A stretch of 8,759 nt of DNA, from the NCBI GenBank assembly GCA_016938425.1, contig JAFGUR010000242.1, positions 1-8,759 on the forward strand, read 5' to 3'. Under the pieces are notes generated by a model, which was not told the origin of the DNA, did no database searches, and saw only the letters and a program-made list of their open reading frames with translations. Below, piece after piece: positions 1 to 6,164 of the stretch. The stretch's first letter is position 1. Each line of letters begins with the position of its first letter. This DNA is from Fusobacteriaceae bacterium (GTDB taxonomy: Bacteria > Fusobacteriota > Fusobacteriia > Fusobacteriales > Fusobacteriaceae). The position numbers were made by a program, and so were the translations under genes.

Positions 1-1038
1 TAAATCTGCTTCATCTGCTTCAATAATTATTTTATCTTCTACAGTTTCTATATTAACTAATGTTTCAAATAAATTTCTTTTTCCATCTTGAATAATTTGT
101 CCTAAAGAATGTAAATCTGTAGAAAAATCAGCTGATGCAGGGAAAATACCTTTATTATCTTTTCCTTCTGACTCTCCAAATAATTGTTTCCACCATTCAG
201 CAACAAAATGTAATCTTGGCTCATAATTAATTAACATCTCAATATCTTTACCTTTTTTATGTAAAATATTTCTAATTGCTGCATATTTAAATATATCATT
301 TTCTTCAAAAGCTATTTTACTCGCTTCTCTTCCTTTTGCTGCCCCAGCCATTAACTCATCTATAGAAATTCCTGCTGCTGCAATTGGCAATAACCCTACT
401 GCTGATAAAACAGAGAATCTTCCTCCAACATCATCAGGTACTACAAAAGTTTCATAACCTTCACCCGTTGCTAAAGTTTTTAATGCTCCTCTTGATTTAT
501 CTGTTGTGGCAAATATTCTTTCTTTAGCTCCTTCTTTTCCATATTTTTCTTCTAACATTTTTTTGAAAATTCTAAAAGCTATTGCAGGTTCTGTTGTTGT
601 TCCTGATTTTGATATAACATTTACAGAGAAATCTCTATCTCCAACTAATTCTACTAAATGTTTTAAATATGTTGGTGACATATTTGTTCCAGCGAAATAA
701 ATTTCTGGTGTTCCTCTTTTTTCTCTAGATAAGTTATTATAAAAAGTATTTGATAAGAAATCTATAGTTGCTTTTGCTCCTAAATATGATCCACCAATTC
801 CTATTACAATTAGAACATCTGATTGTTTTTGAATTTTTTCTGCAGCAACTTTTATTCTAGCAAATTCATCTTTATCATAATTTAATGGTAAATCTACCCA
901 TCCTAAAAAGTCATTTCCTGCTCCTGATTTTTCATCAATTATTTTTGATGCTAACTCCACTTGAGCTTTCATATAGTTGATTTCTGTTTCTTTTACATAC
1001 CCTAAAATATTAGAGTAATCTAAAGATATTTTCTTCAT
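1..1038 (-). CDS. pgi: Glucose-6-phosphate isomerase, C-terminus missing (runs off the window)
   Basis: Cytosolic glycolytic enzyme that interconverts glucose-6-phosphate and fructose-6-phosphate. The window holds the ATG and 346 codons with no stop; roughly the last 100 residues expected of the short (about 450 aa) bacterial form lie beyond position 1. Visible motifs: the sugar-phosphate-binding glycine loop IGIGGSYLGA (79-88), the SIS-type phosphate loop SKSGTTTE (143-150), and the family signature DVGGRFSVLSAVG (203-215) with the conserved Arg207. Glu289 in GESEGK and His310 in STDLHSLGQ fit the conserved catalytic Glu and His. The catalytic Lys near the C-terminus is outside the window. 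The start at 1038 is supported by a strong AGGAGG located 4 nt upstream. It lies 39 nt after the PilZ gene with no terminator between them, so it may be read from the barrel-gene promoter. Identification is firm; operon membership is inferred. Confidence 0.97.
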   Translation of the reverse strand, partial: MKKISLDYSNILGYVKETEINYMKAQVELASKIIDEKSGAGNDFLGWVDLPLNYDKDEFARIKVAAEKIQKQSDVLIVIGIGGSYLGAKATIDFLSNTFYNNLSREKRGTPEIYFAGTNMSPTYLKHLVELVGDRDFSVNVISKSGTTTEPAIAFRIFKKMLEEKYGKEGAKERIFATTDKSRGALKTLATGEGYETFVVPDDVGGRFSVLSAVGLLPIAAAGISIDELMAGAAKGREASKIAFEENDIFKYAAIRNILHKKGKDIEMLINYEPRLHFVAEWWKQLFGESEGKDNKGIFPASADFSTDLHSLGQIIQDGKRNLFETLVNIETVEDKIIIEADEADL

Positions 1039-1077
1039 TTTTCCTCCTAAAGTTTATTATATATTTTAATTTTAAGT

Positions 1078-1716
1078 TTACTTATTTTTTCTTGTTCTTT
1101 GAAGCTCAAATAAATATGAAATTAAATTTTCTCTAAGTTTATTATCTATATCTAAAAACTCTATTCCATATTCAATTTTATAATGTTCTTTTTCTATTTT
1201 TCTCTTAATAACACCTTTTACTTCTTCTACCTTTGTCCCATTAGTCAAATCAAAACTCAGTATTATTTCTGAATCTTTTTCATAATTAGTCCTCGATACT
1301 ATACACATACCTCCACCGCTTAAATCAATACTTATAGCTTGTTTTGGTAATTCTTCTACCTCTTTTTTAGTTGTAACCATTAAATTTACTGGAACTCTAA
1401 AAAATTCTCTTCTTTGAGATTTTTCTAATTTTTCTGGAAATTCCAATCTTATATGTGCATAAGGCTCTAATGCCCTGTACATAACTTTTGACTTAAATGC
1501 ATAAATTCCATCTATTCTTTTTAAGCTTACTCTTACAAAATCATTTTTCCTAGCCATTACATATTGCCCACCAGCCATTGGTAAATTTATATCAAGGCAT
1601 GTAAAATCTTCTTCAACATCAGATATTTTAGTTAAAAAATATTGATTATCATATTCATCATTTAAAACCTCTATTTCTACTAAAGTTCCAAGTTCTATAA
1701 CTTTTTTAGGATCCAT
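1078..1716 (-). CDS. YcgR-like PilZ domain protein (predicted c-di-GMP receptor)
   Basis: A 212-residue soluble protein with the two-part YcgR layout: an N-terminal beta-barrel-like domain (about 1-95, YcgR_2 type) followed by a PilZ domain (about 100-205). The PilZ c-di-GMP-binding signatures are both intact: RRxxxR at Arg102-Arg103-Arg107 (QRREFFR), and DxSxxG at Asp131-Ser133-Gly136 (DLSGGG). By family knowledge it should bind cyclic di-GMP and pass the signal to a partner; in flagellated bacteria that partner is the motor. No flagellar gene is visible here, so the target is unknown. The ATG at 1716 has an SD-like AGGGGGAT that overlaps the upstream stop codon, and only 9 nt separate it from the outer-membrane barrel gene. 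The two are almost certainly co-transcribed and probably translationally coupled. No signal peptide or membrane segment is visible. Confidence 0.9.
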   Translation of the reverse strand: MDPKKVIELGTLVEIEVLNDEYDNQYFLTKISDVEEDFTCLDINLPMAGGQYVMARKNDFVRVSLKRIDGIYAFKSKVMYRALEPYAHIRLEFPEKLEKSQRREFFRVPVNLMVTTKKEVEELPKQAISIDLSGGGMCIVSRTNYEKDSEIILSFDLTNGTKVEEVKGVIKRKIEKEHYKIEYGIEFLDIDNKLRENLISYLFELQRTRKNK

Positions 1717-1725
1717 CCTATCCCC

Positions 1726-3564
1726 CTAAAATACTAATTCTATTCCTAATTCAACTCTTCCCTCATTTGCCGCTCTAATAACTCCTGTTCTACTATCAAA
1801 GTCAACATCAATTATATTACTATCAGCATCTAATCTTCTATCATTAAAATCATCTCCAGTATTTTTTATATATTTTAAAAATACTGATGTACTACTATTA
1901 ACATTATACTGTCCTTGAATAAATTTTATTTCTTCTTTTTCTGTTGTTGCATTCATTTCTCTTAATAAATAACCTAGTTTTATTAAAGACTTATCATTTA
2001 TTTTATAAGTACTTTTTATTAACGTTTCTTTATAATCTTTTTCAAGGCTATAAATTTTTCCTTCATTAACATAATAATTTTTATTTAATCCAATAATATT
2101 GTATGCTCCATAAGTATTTAATTTACTTCCATAAATATTAACCATTATATAATGATTTTGATAGTCTGATAACCCTAAAGCTTTATCTCTATTTATATAT
2201 TCATATTTATATTTAATTTTTCCACTATCTGTCAAATTATATTTATAACTTCCATAGTATGTTGTATATAATTTTTCACCTTCATTGAATTTTGATTCAA
2301 ACCCAACTGTTAAATTGCTTTTTCCACCATAAACCAATTCTCCATTTACTACTGATAGCTTATCAAATTTAACATATGAACTTTCTGTATCTGATTCATT
2401 TACTCCTGAAATATATCTGCCTGTCCCTATTTTTTCAGCATAACCTAAGGCTACTTGGAATTTTTTAATCGGATATTTTAAAACAACTTCATAATCTAAA
2501 TTCTCTGTATCTCCATTTTTCAAAGCAAGTGCTTCTAAATATTTATAATTCATTTGAGATATAAAATTGAAGCTATCAGAAAAAGAATCGTCGATTGTTA
2601 TAGCTTTCGCATTATTTTCTTTAAATACTCCATCATAATCTGTTCTTGTTTTTTCAACATAAATTCCAAAATTATTATTTACAATAGCAACTCCATAGGA
2701 ATCAAAAGAATCATATTCATAAGTCTTTCCTGTACTAGAAATTGTATATTGATAAGAATTATGATTATCATAAATTACATTATTAAATCTTGACTTTAAA
2801 TATCTTTCATAATCTGTTGTATGAAAATTTAAAGTGAAACCCTTCCCTATTTCAGTATCCATTTGTCCTTTTATTAATAAAGAACCGTTTTTTCTTTCTT
2901 TATCAGAAGTTTTTCCTTCTAAAAAAAGTTCATAATTACTTCTTTTAAAAGCAAGTCCTAATTGATGTGCTCCCTTAAAATCACTATCTTCTGTTCCACT
3001 ATCTTGATAATCCATATTTGATTTTAAATAAACATTTACATCATTTAAAAAATTAAATTTTTCAGAAAGTCCTGCTTCAGAAGAAACGAATTTATTTTTT
3101 CTATAAATAGTATCTTCTATTAACTTAACTCTTTCTTCTACTTTTGATAAATTTTCTTTATTTTCATCATTAGATTTTTTATTTTCTTCTATTCTATCTT
3201 CAAAAGAATTAATTCTTTCTAAATATGTTTTAGAATCAAAACCAAACTTTGATAATTCTTCAGAAAACTCATAAACTATGTGTTCTAATACTATTAAATC
3301 TTCTCTATCGGCTTTATCTTGTTCTACTCTGTCTAAAGTTTTAGAAAGATAAAAAGCCATATCAAATCTATTTATTCCTTTTTCTCCATTAAAAATATCT
3401 CCATTTATATTTAATATTCCTTTTTGAGATAAATTTTCAATTGATTTATATGCCCAATGATCTTTTGTTATATCTTTAAAAATTATACTTGAAGCTGTTG
3501 TTTCTATTGAAAATATATTTATAGCAATCAATAGAAAAAATAATAAATTTGTTATTTTTTTCAT
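1726..3564 (-). CDS. SLH-domain outer membrane beta-barrel protein (OmpM/porin-like)
   Basis: A 612-residue secreted outer-membrane protein. Order of parts: a signal peptide (about 1-24, MKK then a hydrophobic core, likely cut after TTA); one S-layer-homology domain (about 29-78, with FKDITKDHWAYKSIENL and an INRFDMA motif in place of the usual TRAE); a charged helical, probably coiled-coil linker (about 112-157); and a long C-terminal region of alternating short strands rich in Tyr, Asn and Gly, typical of a beta-barrel. The last residues, VELGIELVF, end in Phe as OMP C-terminal signals do. In OmpM-type proteins the SLH domain grips cell-wall polymers and the barrel sits in the outer membrane, tethering the two; that role here is inferred. 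The ATG at 3564 was chosen because GGAGGAAG precedes it and the signal peptide begins there. The frame stays open 34 codons further upstream, but that stretch overlaps the promoter and a terminator. The specific barrel substrate is unknown. Confidence 0.88.
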   Translation of the reverse strand: MKKITNLLFFLLIAINIFSIETTASSIIFKDITKDHWAYKSIENLSQKGILNINGDIFNGEKGINRFDMAFYLSKTLDRVEQDKADREDLIVLEHIVYEFSEELSKFGFDSKTYLERINSFEDRIEENKKSNDENKENLSKVEERVKLIEDTIYRKNKFVSSEAGLSEKFNFLNDVNVYLKSNMDYQDSGTEDSDFKGAHQLGLAFKRSNYELFLEGKTSDKERKNGSLLIKGQMDTEIGKGFTLNFHTTDYERYLKSRFNNVIYDNHNSYQYTISSTGKTYEYDSFDSYGVAIVNNNFGIYVEKTRTDYDGVFKENNAKAITIDDSFSDSFNFISQMNYKYLEALALKNGDTENLDYEVVLKYPIKKFQVALGYAEKIGTGRYISGVNESDTESSYVKFDKLSVVNGELVYGGKSNLTVGFESKFNEGEKLYTTYYGSYKYNLTDSGKIKYKYEYINRDKALGLSDYQNHYIMVNIYGSKLNTYGAYNIIGLNKNYYVNEGKIYSLEKDYKETLIKSTYKINDKSLIKLGYLLREMNATTEKEEIKFIQGQYNVNSSTSVFLKYIKNTGDDFNDRRLDADSNIIDVDFDSRTGVIRAANEGRVELGIELVF

Positions 3565-3581
3565 AATCTTCCTCCGGTACA

Positions 3582-3610
3582 AGTATAACACAAAGTATAC
3601 TTTAAGGCAA
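3582..3610 (-). promoter_or_regulatory. Sigma-70-type promoter of the barrel/PilZ(/pgi) unit
   Basis: Read on the minus strand: -35 TTGCCT (3610-3605), a 17-nt spacer, and -10 TATACT (3587-3582). The expected transcription start is only about 15 nt before the ATG, giving a very short leader that consists almost entirely of the Shine-Dalgarno sequence GGAGGAAG. A second TATACT (3599-3594) lies inside the spacer but has no well-placed -35. This is the only convincing promoter between the tRNA terminator and the barrel gene. Confidence 0.7.
3592..3603. promoter_or_regulatory. 12-bp perfect palindrome in the promoter spacer (candidate operator)
   Basis: AAAGTATACTTT is its own reverse complement and lies wholly between the -35 and -10 of the barrel promoter, a classic place for a repressor site. 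A looser 7-bp inverted repeat (TACAAGT at 3578-3584, ACTTGTA at 3618-3624) spans the same region. No regulator is encoded nearby, and short palindromes are not rare in AT-rich DNA, so function is inferred from position only. Confidence 0.35.
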
Positions 3611-3647
3611 CAATTTGACTTGTAATTCACACTGTATATTTTACAAT

Positions 3648-3681
3648 AAAAAAAGCTTAACTTCAATTAAAAAGTTAAGCT
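3648..3681 (-). terminator. Intrinsic terminator of tRNA-Gln
   Basis: On the minus strand a 10-bp perfect stem (AGCTTAACTT pairing with AAGTTAAGCT; arms 3681-3672 and 3663-3654) with an 8-nt loop is followed at once by six T residues (3653-3648) and further T-rich sequence. It begins 12 nt after the tRNA CCA end. It separates the tRNA transcript from the barrel promoter just downstream. Confidence 0.8.
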
Positions 3682-3693
3682 AAAATATCAAAA

Positions 3694-3768
3694 TGGTTGG
3701 GTTGGAAGGATTCGAACCTTCGCATGACGGAGTCAAAGTCCGTTGCCTTACCGCTTGGCGACAACCCA
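3694..3768 (-). tRNA. tRNA-Gln, anticodon UUG, CCA encoded
   Basis: A full cloverleaf folds on the minus strand. The acceptor stem is TGGGTTG with CAACCCA (7 bp), followed by discriminator A and an encoded CCA at 3696-3694. The D arm is GCC/GGC. The anticodon stem ACGGA/TCCGT carries the loop CTTTGAC, so the anticodon is TTG (3736-3734), reading CAA and, by wobble, CAG. The T arm GAAGG-TTCGAAT-CCTTC contains the invariant TTCGA. The body without CCA is 72 nt (3697-3768). It stands alone with its own promoter and terminator. No neighbouring repeat suggests that an element has integrated into it. Confidence 0.97.
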
Positions 3769-3779
3769 ATTGCCTAATT

Positions 3780-3808
3780 ATGATATACTTTTTCATAGGT
3801 TTTGTCAA
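3780..3808 (-). promoter_or_regulatory. Promoter of tRNA-Gln
   Basis: Minus strand: a perfect -35 TTGACA (3808-3803), a 17-nt spacer, and -10 TATCAT (3785-3780; 5 of 6 match TATAAT). The predicted transcription start falls only about 4 nt before the mature tRNA 5' end, consistent with a dedicated strong tRNA promoter. Further upstream, 3809-3930 is AT-rich with nothing recognisable. Confidence 0.85.
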
Positions 3809-3930
3809 TATTTTTTCTATGAATAATCTTTATTTTACATGTTTTATTTCTCTATTTATTTAAAATCAACTGTTTATTTCTATAAAAAAGTTACTATCAC
3901 TATTTTTAATATTATTTATAGATTCTAAAA

Positions 3931-3969
3931 GAATAAAAAACGTACCTTTAAAAGGCACGTTTTTTATTC
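3931..3969 (-). terminator. Terminator of the mfd-mazG-rqcP-ispE-spoVG operon, overlapping the spoVG stop
   Basis: A long hairpin: GAATAAAAAACGT (13 nt) is perfectly complementary to its partner arm (3969-3957 and 3943-3931). Inside this, minus-strand RNA adds a G-U pair and CCUU/AAGG around a tiny loop, followed by a run of six U. On the plus strand the same interior position is an A-C mismatch, so the hairpin is best formed by minus-strand RNA, although A and T tracts on both sides could let it act in both directions. The spoVG TAA (3966-3964) lies within the 5' arm. Confidence 0.88.
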
Positions 3970-4257
3970 TTCTTCAATATCTGCTATTTCAGCTGTACTA
4001 AGATTTTTTTCATAGTACTCAATAACAATATCAGTAATTTCTTTTCTTTTCTCTGGAGTAATTGGGTGAGCTATATCTTTAAACTCTCCGCTTGGCATTC
4101 TCCTACTTGGCATTGCTACAAACATTCCTTTTTGTCCATCAATTATTTTTAACCCGTGAATTACAAAACATTCATCAAAAGTTACGTCTGCATAAGCTTT
4201 TAACTTTGCTTCATTTTCACCTTTTACAACTCTAACTCTTACATCTGTGATTTTCAT
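3964..4257 (-). CDS. spoVG: SpoVG family nucleic-acid-binding regulator
   Basis: A 97-residue protein matching the SpoVG family over its length: N-terminal MKITDVRVRVV, central VTFDECFVIHGLKII, and the strongly conserved FVAMPSRRMPSGEFKDIAHPI (49-69), followed by a helical tail rich in acidic residues. In sporeformers SpoVG affects asymmetric septation. In non-sporeformers homologues bind DNA or RNA and act as pleiotropic regulators, which is the likely role here. The start at 4257 has an SD-like AAGGAAGGTG (4275-4266). It sits 28 nt after ispE, a pairing also seen in Firmicutes, and is the last gene before the terminator. The direct targets cannot be read from the sequence. Confidence 0.95.
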   Translation of the reverse strand: MKITDVRVRVVKGENEAKLKAYADVTFDECFVIHGLKIIDGQKGMFVAMPSRRMPSGEFKDIAHPITPEKRKEITDIVIEYYEKNLSTAEIADIEEE

Positions 4258-4285
4258 GTCTTTTGCACCTTCCTTTTAGGTTTGT

Positions 4286-5146
4286 TTATATAAAGTCATT
4301 TAGACTTATAAAACAATCTTCAAATTCACCTCTTAATTTTTTGTAAAGATTCTGTGAATTTTCCTTATCCGAAATCAAATAATAACAACTACCACTGCCC
4401 GACATTTTAAAGTTTTTACTAATCTTTATTAATTTCTCTTCAAAGGTTTTAATTTCGTTATTTAAGAGCAAATTTGTTTGTTGAAGGTGATTATGAATAT
4501 TTTCTATTACTTTTTCCAAATTATTTTCTTTTAATCCTTCTATAACTTTTTCAATATCTGCCCATTTTTTTTCTTCTAACTTACTAAAATTTTTAAATGC
4601 TTCAGCTGTACTTATCCCAACTTTAGGTTTTATAAGTATTACTTTTGCCTCTAAATTATTTTCCACTTCTTCCAATTTTTCACCAATACCTTTTGCTCTA
4701 GACACTTTGTTATTAATAAAAAATGGAATATCTGCTCCTATTTTTTTTCCTAAATCAATCATTTCTTTTTCTGAAAGTGGAAAATTATGGTAAGTATTTA
4801 AAGTTTTTAAGAAAAAAGCTCCATCAGAACTTCCTCCACCTAATCCAGCTTGTGATGGTATTACTTTATCCAAATATACCTCAATATTTTCTCTTTGTAA
4901 AGAGGTACTAATGTAAAAGGCCTCGTATACTTTATAAATTATGTTATTTTCATTAAGAGGTACATATCTGTTATTCGACTTTATTTCTAAATTTCCTTTT
5001 TTTTCAAAAAATTTTATATTTAATGTATCAAATAAATTTATAGGAGCCATAATCATGTCCAGTTCATGATATCCATTCTCTGTTTTTCCAAGAATGTTAA
5101 GTCCTAAATTAATTTTAGCATTTGCTTTTACAATATATTCAATCAT
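4286..5146 (-). CDS. ispE: 4-diphosphocytidyl-2-C-methyl-D-erythritol kinase
   Basis: A 286-residue cytosolic GHMP-family kinase that phosphorylates the 2-hydroxyl of CDP-methylerythritol using ATP, the fourth step of the MEP route to IPP and DMAPP. Motifs: KANAKINLGL (7-16) with catalytic Lys11; the GHMP ATP loop PSQAGLGGGSSDGA (97-110); GADIPFF (137-143) with catalytic Asp139; AKGIGE (151-156); and the C-terminal GHMP motif MSGSGSCYYL (248-257). Length is normal for IspE. The ATG overlaps the rqcP stop as ATGA (5146-5143), so translation is probably coupled; an SD-like AGAGGA lies just upstream. The MEP pathway is thus indicated for this organism, though the other pathway genes are not in view. 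Confidence 0.97.
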   Translation of the reverse strand: MIEYIVKANAKINLGLNILGKTENGYHELDMIMAPINLFDTLNIKFFEKKGNLEIKSNNRYVPLNENNIIYKVYEAFYISTSLQRENIEVYLDKVIPSQAGLGGGSSDGAFFLKTLNTYHNFPLSEKEMIDLGKKIGADIPFFINNKVSRAKGIGEKLEEVENNLEAKVILIKPKVGISTAEAFKNFSKLEEKKWADIEKVIEGLKENNLEKVIENIHNHLQQTNLLLNNEIKTFEEKLIKISKNFKMSGSGSCYYLISDKENSQNLYKKLRGEFEDCFISLNDFI

Positions 5147-5448
5147 AGGTCCTCTAAACTATCCTCTCTTACTAAATCTTCGTCATTAGTAATTATTTTT
5201 TTAGTTTCCATAATTTCTATCAAATCTGATGCATCTGCTTTTCCAACATTTCCTGAAGGAACTGTTACTATTTTAGCCTTGATATATCTATTAAAATATT
5301 CAATTTCCAATATATCATTTTCTTTTACTGCTGCTGATGATTTTACTACTTTACCATTAATTTTAATTTTTTTATTGTCACAAACTAATTTTGCTACTGT
5401 TCTTCTTTTAATAATTCTTGAAACTTTTAAAAATTTATCCAATCTCAA
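5143..5448 (-). CDS. rqcP: S4-domain RNA-binding protein, RqcP/YabO-like (ribosome quality control)
   Basis: A small S4-domain protein of 101 residues from the chosen TTG start. It begins RLDKFLKVSRIIKRRTVAK, very close to Bacillus RqcP (YabO), and continues with the S4 fold (KIKINGKVVK, then VKENDILEIEYF). RqcP helps RqcH add C-terminal alanine tails to nascent chains stuck on 50S subunits by stabilising the peptidyl-tRNA; that function is inferred from homology. An acidic tail (about the last 20 residues) extends beyond the roughly 86 aa Bacillus protein. Start choice: a GTG at 5457 would give three more residues but has no spaced SD. TTG at 5448 has AGAGGTGA (5461-5454) 5 nt upstream and yields MRLDKF exactly as in the family. 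It sits 1 nt after the mazG stop and overlaps ispE by 4 nt. Confidence 0.9.
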   Translation of the reverse strand: MRLDKFLKVSRIIKRRTVAKLVCDNKKIKINGKVVKSSAAVKENDILEIEYFNRYIKAKIVTVPSGNVGKADASDLIEIMETKKIITNDEDLVREDSLEDL

Positions 5449-5449
5449 T

Positions 5450-6163
5450 CTATTCACCTCTTTTATTTTTGTTTATGTACATTTCTTTTTCTCTAAAATT
5501 TTTCTCAAATTCTTTTATAACTTTTCTTAGCTCTTCAGAAGCATCAAAATTACTTAATTTTGCAAAATTTGTCATTGCAAAAAGAATTTCTCCATATTTA
5601 TTTTTTATTTTTTCTTCATTATTTTCGTTTATATTTTTTTTAAAATCTTCATATAAACTATCTATTCTATTTAAACTTTCTTGAATATTAGAAGGTTCTA
5701 TTTCAAATTTTTTAATTTTACTTTGTATTTTATATGCTTTTTCAAGGGGAGGTAAAGCTTTCGGAATTCCATCTAAAACAGATTCTCTATGTTTATGGGC
5801 TTTTTCTAATTTTTTTATTTCCTCCCAATTAGTTAATACTTCTTCACTATCTTTAACTTCAATATCTCCAAATATATGTGGATGCCTTCTAATTAGTTTT
5901 TCTGTTATTTCTCTACAAACATCATCAATTGAAAAATATTTTTTTTCTTCCATTATCTCTGATTGAAAGACTATTTGCAAAAGTAAATCACCTAATTCTC
6001 CTTTTAATTCTTCATGATTTTTTTCTTCCATAACTTCTAATACTTCATAAGTTTCTTCTAAAAGAGTTTTCTTTAAAGTTTCTAATGTCTGCTCTTTATC
6101 CCAAGGACAACCATCTGGTCCTCTTAATTTTTTCATAACTTCTACCAATTTATAAAATTCCAT
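5450..6163 (-). CDS. mazG: Nucleoside triphosphate pyrophosphohydrolase MazG
   Basis: A 237-residue MazG (from ATG 6163) that hydrolyses NTPs to NMP and pyrophosphate, thought to clear aberrant nucleotides or lower stress signals. Domain 1 (about 1-110) has the RGPDGCPWDKEQT opening and the complete metal-binding set: Glu36, Glu37 and Glu40 (LEETYEV) plus Glu56 and Asp59 (GELGDLL), followed by RRHPHIF. Domain 2 (about 135-230) keeps the LPPLEKAYKIQ start and FEKNFREKE end, but its acidic residues are degraded (Lys189 and Glu192 where the family has E..D). It lacks the tetrapyrrole-methylase half present in Bacillus YabN. Start choice: an ATG at 6178 would add five residues and overlap mfd by 14 nt but lacks an SD; ATG 6163 has GGAG 9 nt upstream, matches usual family starts and falls 1 nt after the mfd stop. 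The stop is 1 nt before rqcP. Confidence 0.95.
   Translation of the reverse strand: MEFYKLVEVMKKLRGPDGCPWDKEQTLETLKKTLLEETYEVLEVMEEKNHEELKGELGDLLLQIVFQSEIMEEKKYFSIDDVCREITEKLIRRHPHIFGDIEVKDSEEVLTNWEEIKKLEKAHKHRESVLDGIPKALPPLEKAYKIQSKIKKFEIEPSNIQESLNRIDSLYEDFKKNINENNEEKIKNKYGEILFAMTNFAKLSNFDASEELRKVIKEFEKNFREKEMYINKNKRGE
5454..5461 (-). promoter_or_regulatory. Ribosome binding site that fixes the rqcP TTG start
   Basis: AGAGGTGA (seven consecutive bases matching the anti-SD partner GAGGTGA save the first A) lies in the last codons of mazG, 5 nt before TTG at 5448. It includes the alternative GTG (5457-5455) within itself, which makes that GTG a poor start. Confidence 0.7.
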
Positions 6164-6164
6164 T

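Noticed and set aside
1056..1061. TATAAT on the minus strand before pgi as a separate pgi promoter
   Set aside because: No acceptable -35 lies 16-18 nt upstream (sequence there is the PilZ stop region), there is no extended -10 TG, and TATAAT is common by chance in such AT-rich DNA.
2554..2793. Plus-strand open frames such as 506-700, 2554-2793, 4723-4911, 5279-5530, 5418-5684 and 7596-7799
   Set aside because: Each lies opposite a well-identified minus-strand gene, has low-complexity Ile/Phe/Ser-rich translation and shows no recognisable domain; they are antisense shadows.
3565..3666. 34-codon upstream extension of the barrel protein frame (start at 3666)
   Set aside because: It has no SD, puts residues ahead of a clear signal peptide, and overlaps the promoter and the tRNA terminator; the ATG at 3564 has GGAGGAAG directly before it.
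3694..3768. tRNA-Gln as an attachment site for an integrated element
   Set aside because: No integrase and no duplicated tRNA 3' end is seen nearby; both flanks are ordinary promoter and terminator sequences.
3809..3930. Possible small RNA or small ORF in the gap between the tRNA promoter and the spoVG terminator
   Set aside because: The stretch is AT-rich without a convincing promoter, SD-preceded frame, or hairpin other than the terminator itself.
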